Part shown: in pieces, positions 34,177 through 44,800 of the stretch | Position numbering within the stretch: position 1 is the first letter of the stretch | Layout: the number at the start of each line of letters is the position of its first letter | Origin: Actinoalloteichus hoggarensis | GTDB lineage: Bacteria > Actinomycetota > Actinomycetes > Mycobacteriales > Pseudonocardiaceae | Assembly (NCBI RefSeq): GCF_002234535.1 | Contig: NZ_CP022521.1 | Coordinates: 3,720,001-3,784,000, forward strand | Reading direction: 5' to 3' | DNA length: 64,000 bases | Program-made: the position numbers and the translations under genes | Notes under the pieces: model-generated | Told to the model about the DNA's origin: nothing | Database searches by the model: none | The model's input: the letters and a program-made list of their open reading frames with translations, nothing else

Positions 34177-35844
34177 TTACTGCACGGGCCGGGAGTCGAG
34201 CTGCGGAAGGTGGCCGAGTTTGGCGGGATGCCACGGCTCGGCGGGCGGGCTCTCCCAGGCCTGGAACTCCAGACCCAGCTCCTCACACAGGAACTGCGTG
34301 ACGAATCGCCCGGTGGAGGCGGCGCGGATGAGACCACCCAGGCCGACCCACTGGCCCGCCATCGAGAAGGCGTGCAGGCCCGGCAGCCGCATGTGCTCCT
34401 TGTTGATCAGCCTGGCCGCGAGGTCGTCGGCATCGGAGAAGGCCTTCCAGGCGAGGATGCTGCCCTCGTGATTGCCGGTGTAACGATGGGTGGTCGCCGG
34501 CGTGGCGACGTCCACGAGTTCGATGCGGTCGGTGAGGTCGGGCATCCGACGGAGCAGCATGCCTCGGACGAAGTCGGCGACCTCGCGCTTGCGATCCCAG
34601 TACTCGCGACGATTGGTGGTGCGCAGCGTCTTCCAGTACGAGTAGTCGCTGAAGTAGGTGCAGTGGATCACCGACTTGCCCGCAGGCGCGAAGCCGTCGG
34701 AGTACTGGGAGCGCAGCTGCACCACGATGCTGTTCTGCAGCGCGCCGGGCAGGCGGGCACCCTCGGAGTCGGACAGCAGATACGTGGTGCTGTGCATCTG
34801 ATCCGGATGGAAGTCGCCCTCGATGCCGACGAAGGCCGAGACCACGGCCGGGAACAGCGTCCCCGGCCTGGTCAGCAGCTCGTCGTAGAGACGGTCGATC
34901 GTCGGACCCGTGTAGCGTCCCTCCAACAGGTCGTAGATCGTGGTGCGTCCGTCGCAGGCCGCGACGACGTGATCGGCGTAGATCCGCTGGCCGTTCTTCA
35001 GTTCGACACCGATCGCCCGGTCGTCCTCCACCAGGATCCGCGCGACACGCGCCCGATAGGAGATGTCCCCGCCCAACGCCGTGTAGCGCTCCTCGATCGA
35101 CCGGGACAGGCCCAGCGAGCCGCCCTGGGGGAAGCCCGCGTTGTCGTTATGGGCGCTGGCCATGTTGAACAGGAACGGCAGGAGAGGGAAGTCCTCCGGG
35201 TCCTGGAAGAAGATGTTGCGGAACGCCTTGCGCAGCAGCGGATCGCTGAAGCGGTCGGCGAAGGTGTGCATCTGCGTCGCGGCGGTCCGCCAGAACAGGC
35301 GGAAGGCGGGCAGGACGGTGCGAAGCTTCTTGAGCTTCTGACCGACGCTCTCCAACGGCGGCGGCGTCAGGAAGGGGTACAGGTCGATGGTGATGAAGCG
35401 CCGCAGGTCCCGACAGAACGCCTGGATGAGCTTCCGATCCGCGGGCGAGATCGCCAGCAGGTGCGCCTCCAGCCGGTCGGGGTCGTTGTAGAACGTCACC
35501 GACCGGCCGTCGGCGTCGACGACCTTGTTGAACACCGGGAAGTTGCGCATCGTCTTGCCGTCGAGCGCCCCGAGCTCCCGCCACACCTGGTTGGCGTCAT
35601 TGCCCTCGGCGGTGCCGATCAGCCATTCGATGCAGTAGTCGAAGATGTAGCCGTCCCGGGACCAGGCGGTGCAGCAGCCGCCCGGCAGCACGTGCTTCTC
35701 CAGGATGCGGGTCTCCATCCCGCTCATCTGGGCGTAGCAGCCGGTGGACATCCCGGCCACTCCCGCCCCGATGATCAGCACCCTGGGCCTGGCGCCCGCA
35801 GGGCGGTCTCGACTGCCCCACCCGGCGACGAGGTCACGCGCCAC
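34177..35844 (-). CDS. Phytoene-desaturase-like FAD oxidoreductase 1 of the PTM operon
   Basis: A protein of about 555 residues with the FAD motif VLIIGAGVAGMSTGCYAQMS, KHVLPGGCCTAWSRDGYIFD and C-terminal GLHAFSMAGQWVGLGGLIRA. It is the first of two CrtI-like enzymes, the counterpart of FtdC/IkaB, thought to form the outer ring(s) of the tetramate macrolactam by hydride addition to the polyene. I chose the GTG at 35844 because AGGAGG lies 8 nt before it, inside the end of the PKS-NRPS gene (11-nt overlap); a GTG at 35853 is also in frame. Confidence 0.9.
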   Translation of the reverse strand: MARDLVAGWGSRDRPAGARPRVLIIGAGVAGMSTGCYAQMSGMETRILEKHVLPGGCCTAWSRDGYIFDYCIEWLIGTAEGNDANQVWRELGALDGKTMRNFPVFNKVVDADGRSVTFYNDPDRLEAHLLAISPADRKLIQAFCRDLRRFITIDLYPFLTPPPLESVGQKLKKLRTVLPAFRLFWRTAATQMHTFADRFSDPLLRKAFRNIFFQDPEDFPLLPFLFNMASAHNDNAGFPQGGSLGLSRSIEERYTALGGDISYRARVARILVEDDRAIGVELKNGQRIYADHVVAACDGRTTIYDLLEGRYTGPTIDRLYDELLTRPGTLFPAVVSAFVGIEGDFHPDQMHSTTYLLSDSEGARLPGALQNSIVVQLRSQYSDGFAPAGKSVIHCTYFSDYSYWKTLRTTNRREYWDRKREVADFVRGMLLRRMPDLTDRIELVDVATPATTHRYTGNHEGSILAWKAFSDADDLAARLINKEHMRLPGLHAFSMAGQWVGLGGLIRAASTGRFVTQFLCEELGLEFQAWESPPAEPWHPAKLGHLPQLDSRPVQ

Positions 35845-38800
35845 TGAATCCACCTCCTGTGAGGATCTCCCTGGTCAGATCGGCGTTGCCCGCGAGAAAG
35901 CCCTCGTCGAGCATCTCGGCGTGGCTGCCGAAGCCCCGGAACACCGAGGTGCTCGTGGTCGAGGTGCCGTGCCAGGTGCCGCGCTGCGCGGCGCCGTAGA
36001 ACTCGACCTTCTGCTCGTCGGAGATCACGCTGACCGAGGCGTCGAGGACGCCGAGGTTCGGTGTGCGACTGCAGAAGCGGATGTAGTCCCTGGCCTGCTC
36101 AAGCGTCTCCTCCGTGAGGATCTCCGAGCCGGTGTGCCTGCGCAGGTGCTCGCCGAGCTCCTTCTCGAAGGCCTCGAAGCGCTCGCTGCCCAACTCGAAG
36201 GCCTCGGGGATCCGATACGAGTCCATGATCACCACGTTCGGGACGGTGCGTCCCCTGGACTCCAGGACCTTCGCGACGTCGAAGGCGAGGTTCCCGCCCA
36301 GCGAGTAGCCGAACAGCGGGCACGGTCCCTCGGGCTGCAGTTCCTCGATGAGGTCCGCGTACTGCGTCACCTTGTCGTCCCCCGGCAGGTAGTTGAAGGC
36401 GACGAACTCGTGTTCCGGGAGGTGGGCGGCGAACCGGCGGTAGATCAGGCCGTGTCCGCCCGCGGGCGGGAAGCAGAACACCGTCGGACCCTGGCCGGGG
36501 TTGAATCGCAGGTAGGGGCGGGCGCCCTCGAGTTTGCCGGTGACGATGTGCTCCACGGTCCTGGCCATGCCGCGCAGGGTGGTGACGGTGAACAGCTGAC
36601 TGACGGGAATGCTGATGCCGAACTCCGCCTGGAGGTGGTAGATCAGCTCGATCAGCCGGATGGAACTGCCGCCCGACGCGAAGAAGTCGTGCCGCAGCCC
36701 CACCTGGTCGAGGCCGAGCAGCGACTTCCAGTGTTCGGCCATCCGGACCTCGTAGAGGGTCACCGGCGGCTCGTACTCCTGCTCGTCGTGCTCGGCGCTC
36801 GGCGCGGGCAGGGCGGCGAGGTCGACCTTGCCGTTGGGCGAGAGAGGCAGCTCCGCCAGCTCGACGAGATGCGTGGGGATCATGAACGTCGGCAGCCGTT
36901 CGGCGAGGTGGCTGCGCAGGTCACGCAGGTCCAGTCGCGTGCCCGCGGCCGGAATGCAGTAGGCGCACAGGGTCTGTTCTCCCCTGGCGTCCGGTCGTAC
37001 CGTCACGACGGCCTGGGCCAGCTTCGGCCAGTCGGCCAGCTGCGACTCGATCTCGCCGATCTCGATCCGATGGCCGCGGACCTTGACCTGGCCGTCGACC
37101 CGGCCGAGAAGCTGCACACGCCCCTCGGCGTCCCACCGCGCCAGGTCCCCGGTGCGGTACAACCGCATCGGCCCGGCGGCGGGCTCGGCGCCCGGCCCGG
37201 CGGCCGCCGCCGTTCCCGACGGCCGGTCGTCGACGGACTCCCGAGGATCGCCGCCGTGCGGCCGGTCGGCGAGGGTCGCATCGAGTGCGATGAGGCCGTG
37301 GTCCGGCGACCACTCGACGAAGCGCCGCGCCGTCTGCTCCGGGTCGCTCGGATAGCCGGTGGCCACGCCGTCCCCGCCGACCCACAGTTCGCCGGGGACG
37401 CCCACCGGCACCGGTTGGGCGTGCTCGTCGAGGATGTACAGCGTGCTGTTGGGCAGGGGCCTGCCGATGGGAACCATCTGGCTCGGCTCCAGACCGTCGA
37501 CCGGGCCCTCGAAGTAGGCGCTGTCGATGGTCGCCTCGCTCAACCCGTAGGAGTTGACCACCCTGGTCCGCGGCCCGCACAGCCCGCGAAGCCGCTGATA
37601 CTCCTCGACCTTCCAGGCGTCGGAGCCGACGATCAGCAGGCGCAGGAAGTCCAGTCGCAGTCCCTCGTGGTCGCAGAAGTTCATCAGGGCCCGGACCACC
37701 GCGGGGACGAACTCTCCGCAGTCGACCCTCTCGGCGAGCATCGTCCGATGCAGCCGCTCGGTGTCGAACAGCAGCTCGCGTGTGACCAGGACCAGCGTGC
37801 CCCCGGAGCACAGCGCGCGGACGAGGTCGCCGGTGAAGACGTCGAAGGAGAAGCTCGCCATCTGCAGGTGCACCCGGACGTCGATGTCCAGGCCGTACTC
37901 GCCGCGCCAGGAGTCGTAGGCCGTGGCGAGGCTGTGGTGGGCGACCTCCACCGCCTTGGGCCTGCCGGTGGAGCCCGAGGTGTAGATCAGGTAGGCGGGC
38001 GCCGCCGGGTCGACGGGTTCGGCGGGCAGCGGCGGTACGCTCGCCGCCTCGTCGAGCAGGTCCTCCAGGGTGTGCACGTCGGCGGCGGCCAGGCCCGCGA
38101 GCCGGTCCCGCCGGGCGGCGTCGACGACGGCGAACGCGGCGTCGGCGGTGCGGACCATGAAGGCCAGCCGGTCGGTGGGGTGGTCGGGGTCCAGGGGCAG
38201 GTAGGCGCCGCCCGCCTTGAGCACCGCCAGCACGGCGACGACGAGGTCCGGCGACTTGTCCAGGCACAGCGCCACCACGGAGCCGGGCCCGACGCCCAGG
38301 GCGCGCAGCCTGCCCGCCAGCCGGGCGGCCCGATCGTCGAGTTCGCCGTAGGTCAGCCGGTGCGACGTCCGTGTCTCGGCCGACCCGGCCGCGGCGGGCG
38401 GCAGCGACACGGCGAGGGCGTCGGGACGCTCGGCGGCATGCCTGCCGATCAGCTCGTGCACCGGCACCGCCTGCTCGACGACGCGGCCCGCGCCGCTGAA
38501 CTCGCCGAGGATGCGGCGGCGTTCCTCGGCTCCGAGCAGGTCGAGACGGTGGATCGGCGTCGACGAGGGCGCCCGCGTCAACGACTCCAGCACCGTGACG
38601 TAGTGCGATGCCATTCGCCGCATCGTCTCGGGAAGGAAGAGGTCGGTGTTGTACTTGAAGACACAGTGGAAGCGCTGGTCGGCCTCCTCCTCGTAGACCG
38701 ACAGCGTGAGGTCGAACTGGCCCTCCTCCTCGGGCAGCTCGATGTAGTCCAGTCGGTAGCCGTACTTCTCGGTGGCGACCTTGTGGACGAGCAGGATGAA

Positions 38801-41800
38801 CATCGCCTGGAACACCGCGGAGCGGCTCGGATCGTGCTGCAGCCCGAGCTTGTCGACCAGCAGCACGAACGGGTACTCCTGGTTGTCGAGTCCGTTGAGC
38901 ACGGTGGCCCGCACCTGCGCCAGCAGCTCCGTGACCGACGGGGCACCCGCCAGGTCGACGTACAGCGGCAGCGGGTTGACGAAGTAGCCGTAGACCGAGG
39001 AGAACTCCTTCTGGGTCCTGCCGGTCACCGGGCTGCCCACGATGACGTCGTCCTGCCCGGTGTAGCGGTGCAGCAGCACGTAGTAGGCGCTCATCAGGAC
39101 CATGAACACCGTGACGTCGTGCTCCCGCGCCAGCGCGTGGACGCGGGCGCTCAGGTCGACGTCCAGGGCGAAGAACTCCGAGGCCCCGTTGTAGGTCTGC
39201 ACGACCGGCCGCGGCTTGTCCGTCGGGAGGTTGAGGATCGGGACCTCGGCGGGCAGGTGGCCCCGCCAGTAGTCGAGCATCCGCTGTGCCTCCCGGCCCG
39301 CCAGGAACCGGTTCTGCCAGTTGAGGAAGTCCAGGTAGCTCGCCGACGGCGGCACCAGCTCGACCCGGCGCCCCTCGCGCAGGCCCTCGTACACCTCGAG
39401 CAGCTCCTCGATGAAGGTGAACGTCGAGATGGCGTCGGAGACGATGTGGTGCACCGCCTTCACGATCACCCAGCGGTCGTCGGCGCGTTTGAACAGCCGG
39501 AACCTGATCAGCGGGTCGCGTTCGAGGTCGTAGGGCTTGCGGTACTCCTGGATGATCAGCTGGTAGACGTCGTCCCAGTCCCGGCCCACGACGTCGAACA
39601 GGGCGATGTCGTCGGGGATCTCGTCGACCTCGCGCAACACCTGCACCGGCCTGCCCTCGTGCAGCGTGAAGTTGGCCCGCAGGCTGGGGTGTCGGGCGAT
39701 CACCGTCCGCACCGCCTGGAACATCAGCTCCGGTTCGAGCCGGACCCGCACCTCCACGGCGCCGCCGATGTTGTAGGCGAAGCCGTCGGGGCTGAGCTGC
39801 TTGAGGAACCACAGCGCCGTCTGGTTCTGTGTGAGCGGATGCCGTCGCTCGTCGTCGTAGAGCTCGACCGCGTCGGCCGCCGCGTGGTCCTCGCCCTCGG
39901 CGACCAGTTCGACGAGTCCGTCGTGAAGCTGGGCGACGGCGTCGCTGATCGGCGCGCTGCTCAGCAGCGCCACCACCGGCAGCGCGACCTTCAGTTCGGT
40001 GTGAATCCTGGCGCGCAGCTCCATCGCCAGCAGCGAGTCCAGGCCCAGCGCGCCGAGGCTGATCGCGGGGTCGACCTGTTCGGTCTTCACCCGCAGCACC
40101 GCGGCGACCACCGCCGTGAAGTGCTCGGTCAGCAGCAGTCGCCGCTTCTCCTCGTCGGCGTCGCGGAAGGCGTCCAGGAAGCTGTTGCCGTCGGAGGCGG
40201 GCTCGGCGGCAGAGGAGGCCAGCTCGGCCACCAGCGTCGGCGGCGTGGGGTACCAGGCGAGGAAGACGGGCCAGTCCACCACCGTGGCGACCAGCAGCTG
40301 CGCCCGATCCTGCCCGATGACCCGTTCGAGGACGGCCATGCCCGCGTCGGGGGACAGCGAACTCATCCCTCGGCTGTTGCGGTAGTGGTCGATCAGGCCG
40401 AGTTCCTCGATCATGCCGGTGGCCCACGGGCCCCAGTCGATGCTCAGGGCGGGCAGCCCCACCGCCCGTCGGTGATGCGCCAGGGCGTCGAGGAAGGCGT
40501 TGCCCGCCGCGTAGTTGGTCTGGCCCGCGGTGGTGAGCAGCGAGGCCACCGAGGCGAAGAGCACGAAGTGGTCGAGCGGCTCGTCGCGCAGGTGGTGGTG
40601 CAGGAGGTAGGCGCCGATCACCTTCGGATCGTGGACGGCGTCGAAGACGGCGCGGTCCATGTCGGCGACGAGGGTGTCGCGCACGTGACCGGCGAGGTGG
40701 AACACGCCCCGGATCGGCACGGAGGTGGTCGCCCGATACTCGGCGAGCCACGTCGTCAGCGCCGCCTCGTCGGTGATGTCCAGCGGTGCGAGGATCGTCT
40801 CGGCGCCCGCCGCGGCCAGCTCGGTCAGCAGGCGCACGCCTCGACCGGCCGGGGTGTCCGGGTCGACCTCGTGCCATCGGTCGCGTTCGGGGAGTCGGGT
40901 GCGGCCGACCAGGATCAGCCTGCGGGCGCCCCTGGCGACGAGGGTCCGACACAGCAGCCTGCCGAGGGCGCCGAAGGCTCCGGTGACCAGGTAGCTGCCG
41001 TCGGGCCGCAGCCGCAGCGGCAGCGGACGGGTCAGGTCCTCGGCCGTGACGAGTCTGCTGGTGCGGCGCCCGTCGGCCCGGAGGGCGATCTCGTCCTCGT
41101 CGGTGATGGACACCTCGCGCAGCAGGGCCCGTGCCTCCGCGTGGCGCGCGTCCGCCGAGCGGTCGCCCGAGCCGTCGAGGTCGATGAGCTTGCCCCGGTA
41201 CGGGATCAGCTCCTGGTTCCACAGCACCCGTCCGACGCCCCAGGCGGGGGCGCCGAGCGGCTCGACGACGTCGGTCGGTGACGCGGCCTGCGTGCCCCGC
41301 GTCACGACGTGCAGCCTGCCCGCCGCCACCGAGTCGTCGTGGTCCTGCGCGGCCAGGGTCTGCGCCAGCGCGATGAGCGAGTACGTGCCGAGGCTCTCCT
41401 GGGCGGTGAGCGCCGAGCGGCTGGTGTCCGTCAACGACGGCAGGTCCAGGTTCCAGAGGTGCACGATGGTGCCGAAGGACGGCACGCCGCCGTCGCGCAG
41501 CTCGTGGAAGAGTCGGGCGAGGTCCTCGCGGGAACCCGGGTGCACGACGGACTCCCGCCGGTCCGGGGCCAGCGCGTACTCGTCGCCCGGCCGTACCAGG
41601 TGACAGCGACCGCCCCGCGCCGTGACCAGCTCGGCGAGTGCGTCGGCCACTCCCCCGCCGTCGGCGAAGACCAGCCAGTCGGCGGAGACCGGGTCGGCGG
41701 TGCCCAGGGCGTCGCGTCCGTCGTCGACCGCCTCCGCGGGCAGCGGCGCGTCGAACCAGCCGACCTCGGTCAGCCAGCGGTCGATCGTCGCCTGCCCGAC

Positions 41801-44800
41801 GGTCGTGGCCGCCTTCTCGACGTCGGCGGCGCGGAAGCCGCCGATCCGGCCCAGCGCCACGCCGCTGTCGGCGAAGACGACGATGTCGCCGCGCAGTTCG
41901 TCATCCTCACGTCGGGTGACGACGGCGTGCACCCACAGAGGTTGATCACCGACGGGCGCGAAGCGCATCTCGTCGATCGACAGCGGCAGCCGGATGCCGG
42001 TGGACGAGGAGTCGTCTTCCCGGCCGCCGTCGAGAAGCTGAGGGGTGAGCAGGGACTGGAAGCAGGCGTCGAGCAGCGCCGGATGGAAGTGATGCCCGGC
42101 GGCGTCGTCGCCGAGTACCTTCGCGGGGCGGATACGGGCCAGAGCCTCGTCGGCGCCGACCCAGACCTCCTCGATGCACTGGAACGCCGGGCCGTACTCG
42201 TAGCCGAGATCGGCCAGGCCCGAGTAGCACGCCTCGGCGTCGAGGTGTCGGGCGGTGCGAGCGCGGATCGCGTCGGAGTCCAGCCGGGCGGTCAGCCGCC
42301 GCCGCTGCCCGGTGCGCAGGACCCCCGAGGCGTGCACGCTCGGCTCCTGGTCGTCGCCGGTGACCGTGGCGATGGTGAAGCCGGCGTCGGCGCTGGAGAA
42401 GGCGAACTGGACCGTGGTGGCCGCGTCGTCGGCCAGGAACAGCGCCTTGCGCAGCGACACGTCCGCGATGGTGGCCTCGACGCCGCCGGTCATCGCGCGG
42501 ACCGCCTGCACCGCCATCTCCAGGTAGCCGGCCGCCGGGAAGACGACGTTGCCCTGGATGCGGTGGTCGGCCAGGTACGGCGTCGTCTCCACGTCCAGCC
42601 GGGACTCCCAGACCGGTTCGACGTTGAGCATGCGACGGCCGAGCAACGGGTGGTCCACCCTGCCGAGGCGGATCTGCTCGACGGGTGCGGGCTCCACCCA
42701 GTACCGGTCGCGTTTGAAGGGATACCGGGGCAGCGGAACCGACGGCCCTTCGCGGTGCAGCGCCGTCCAGTCGATCTCGACGCCCAGGTTGTGCAGGCTC
42801 GCCAACGACATCGCGATCCGGGCGGCCTCGTCCTCGTTCCGCCGGATCGAGGGCAGCGTCCGACCGTCGGCGTCCCGGGCCTCGAGGCATTCGCGGATCG
42901 AGTGGCCCAGCACCGGATGGGGCCCGATCTCCAGGAAGAGGCCGTGTCCGTCGTCCACCAGCCGGTCGATCGCCGCCTGGAAGCGGACGCTGTCCCGGAC
43001 GTTGTGCCACCAGTAGCTCGCGTCCAGCTCGGTGCCGTGCGCCCGGCCCTCCCGCGCGGTCAGGTAGAGCGGCACCCGCGCCTGCCGCGGCGTGATGTCG
43101 GCCAGCGCGGACAGCAGCTCGTCCTTGATGAGGTCCATCCGCGCGCTGTGATAGGGCACCCGGACGGTGAGGAACTTGGCGAAGACCTGTTCGGAGCGCA
43201 GCGTCTCGGCCAGCTCGGCCAAGGCGTCCTCGTCACCCGCGAGTGTCATGGCCGTCGGGCTGTTGATCGCCGCGATGGACACCCGGTCGCCGTAGGACTC
43301 GATCCGTCGGGTCGCGTCGTCCTCGGTGAGGCTGACGGCCAGCATGGTGCCGGTGTCGACCAGCTTCTGCTGGAGTCGGCTGCGGTGCACGACGACGGTG
43401 ACGGCGTCGCGCAGCGAGTAGACGCCCGCCTCGTAGAACGCCGCGACCTCACCGGTGCTGTGCCCGACGACGGCGTCGGGTCGCACGCCGTAGGACCGCC
43501 AGAGTGCCGCGAGACCGACCTGGACGGCGAAGTTCGCGGGCTGTGCCAGCCAGGTCTCGGCCATGTTCGAGTCGGCCTCGTCGGCGTTCATCTCGGCGAC
43601 CAGCGACCAGCCGGTGAGGGCGGTCAGCTCTCGATCGCACTCGTCGACGGCGGCCCGGTAGACCGGCTCGTTCTCGTAGAGCAGGCGGCCCATCGCCCAC
43701 CACTGCGGTCCCATGCCGGTGAAGGCCCAGACGAGTCGACGGCGGTCCGGCTCCACGACCTGGTCGAGCAGGATGTGCGGATGCGCCTCGCCCGCCAGGA
43801 ACTCGGCCAGCCGCTCGTCGAGCGACTCGCGGGAGGAGTACACGACGGACAGCCGCGACTCGAGGTGCTGGCGGCGATGCGCCAGGGTGCTGCCCACGGC
43901 GGCGAGTGAGGCGGCCACGCCGTCGACGCCCGCCAGTTCCCGCTGGATCCCTCGGACGAGGTCGCCGAACGCCTCCGGGTCCCGCGCGGTCAGCGGCAGG
44001 ATGGAGTAGCCGGGCCGCTGGTCGCCCGCGATCGGCTCCTCGGCGTCCTGGCGAGGCGCCTCCTCCAGCAGGACGTGTGCGTTCGTGCCGCCGAAGCCGA
44101 AGGCGTTCACCCCGGCGCGGGCCGGTCCGTCGTGCACGGGCCAGTCGGTGACCTCGGTGGGGATCTCATACGGCAGCGCCGCGAGGTCGATCGCCGGATT
44201 GACGTGCTCCAGGTTGATGTGCGGCGGGATCTTCCGGTGTTTCAGGCTCAGGGCGACCTTGATGAGCCCGGCGATGCCCGCCGCCGACTCGGTGTGTCCG
44301 ATGTTGGTCTTGACCGAGCCGACGTAGCACGGCGAGTCGGGTTCGCGGCCGATCGCCAGCGCCCGACCGAGCGCGTTGGCCTCCAGCGGGTCGCCGACCG
44401 GGGTGGACGTGCCGTGCGCCTCGACGTACTGCAGGTCACCCGGCGCGATGCCCGCCTCGGCGCACACCCGCTCGATGAGACCGATCTGCGACTCGGGGTT
44501 GGGCACGGTGATGCCGCTGGTGCGGCCGTCCTGGTTGACGCCGCTGCCGATGATGACGGCGTGGATCGGGTCGCCGTCGCGCAGCGCGTCGTCCAGACGT
44601 TTGAGTGCGATCACACCTACTCCCTCGGCACGGACGTAGCCGTTGGCGGAGGCGTCGAAGGTGCGGGATCGCCCGTCGGGCGACAGGAAGCCGCCCTTGG
44701 TCTCGGCGATCGTGTACTGCGGCGTCATGTGCAGGAGCGTTCCGCCCGCCAGCGCCAGGTTCGTCTCCCCGCGACGCAGGCTGCGGCAGGCCAGGTCCAC

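Noticed and set aside
35744-41281. An 1845-codon open frame on the + strand
   Set aside because: It lies antisense to the PKS-NRPS gene; its Val/Gly/Arg/Asp-rich composition is the usual mirror of a high-GC gene and no domain is visible.
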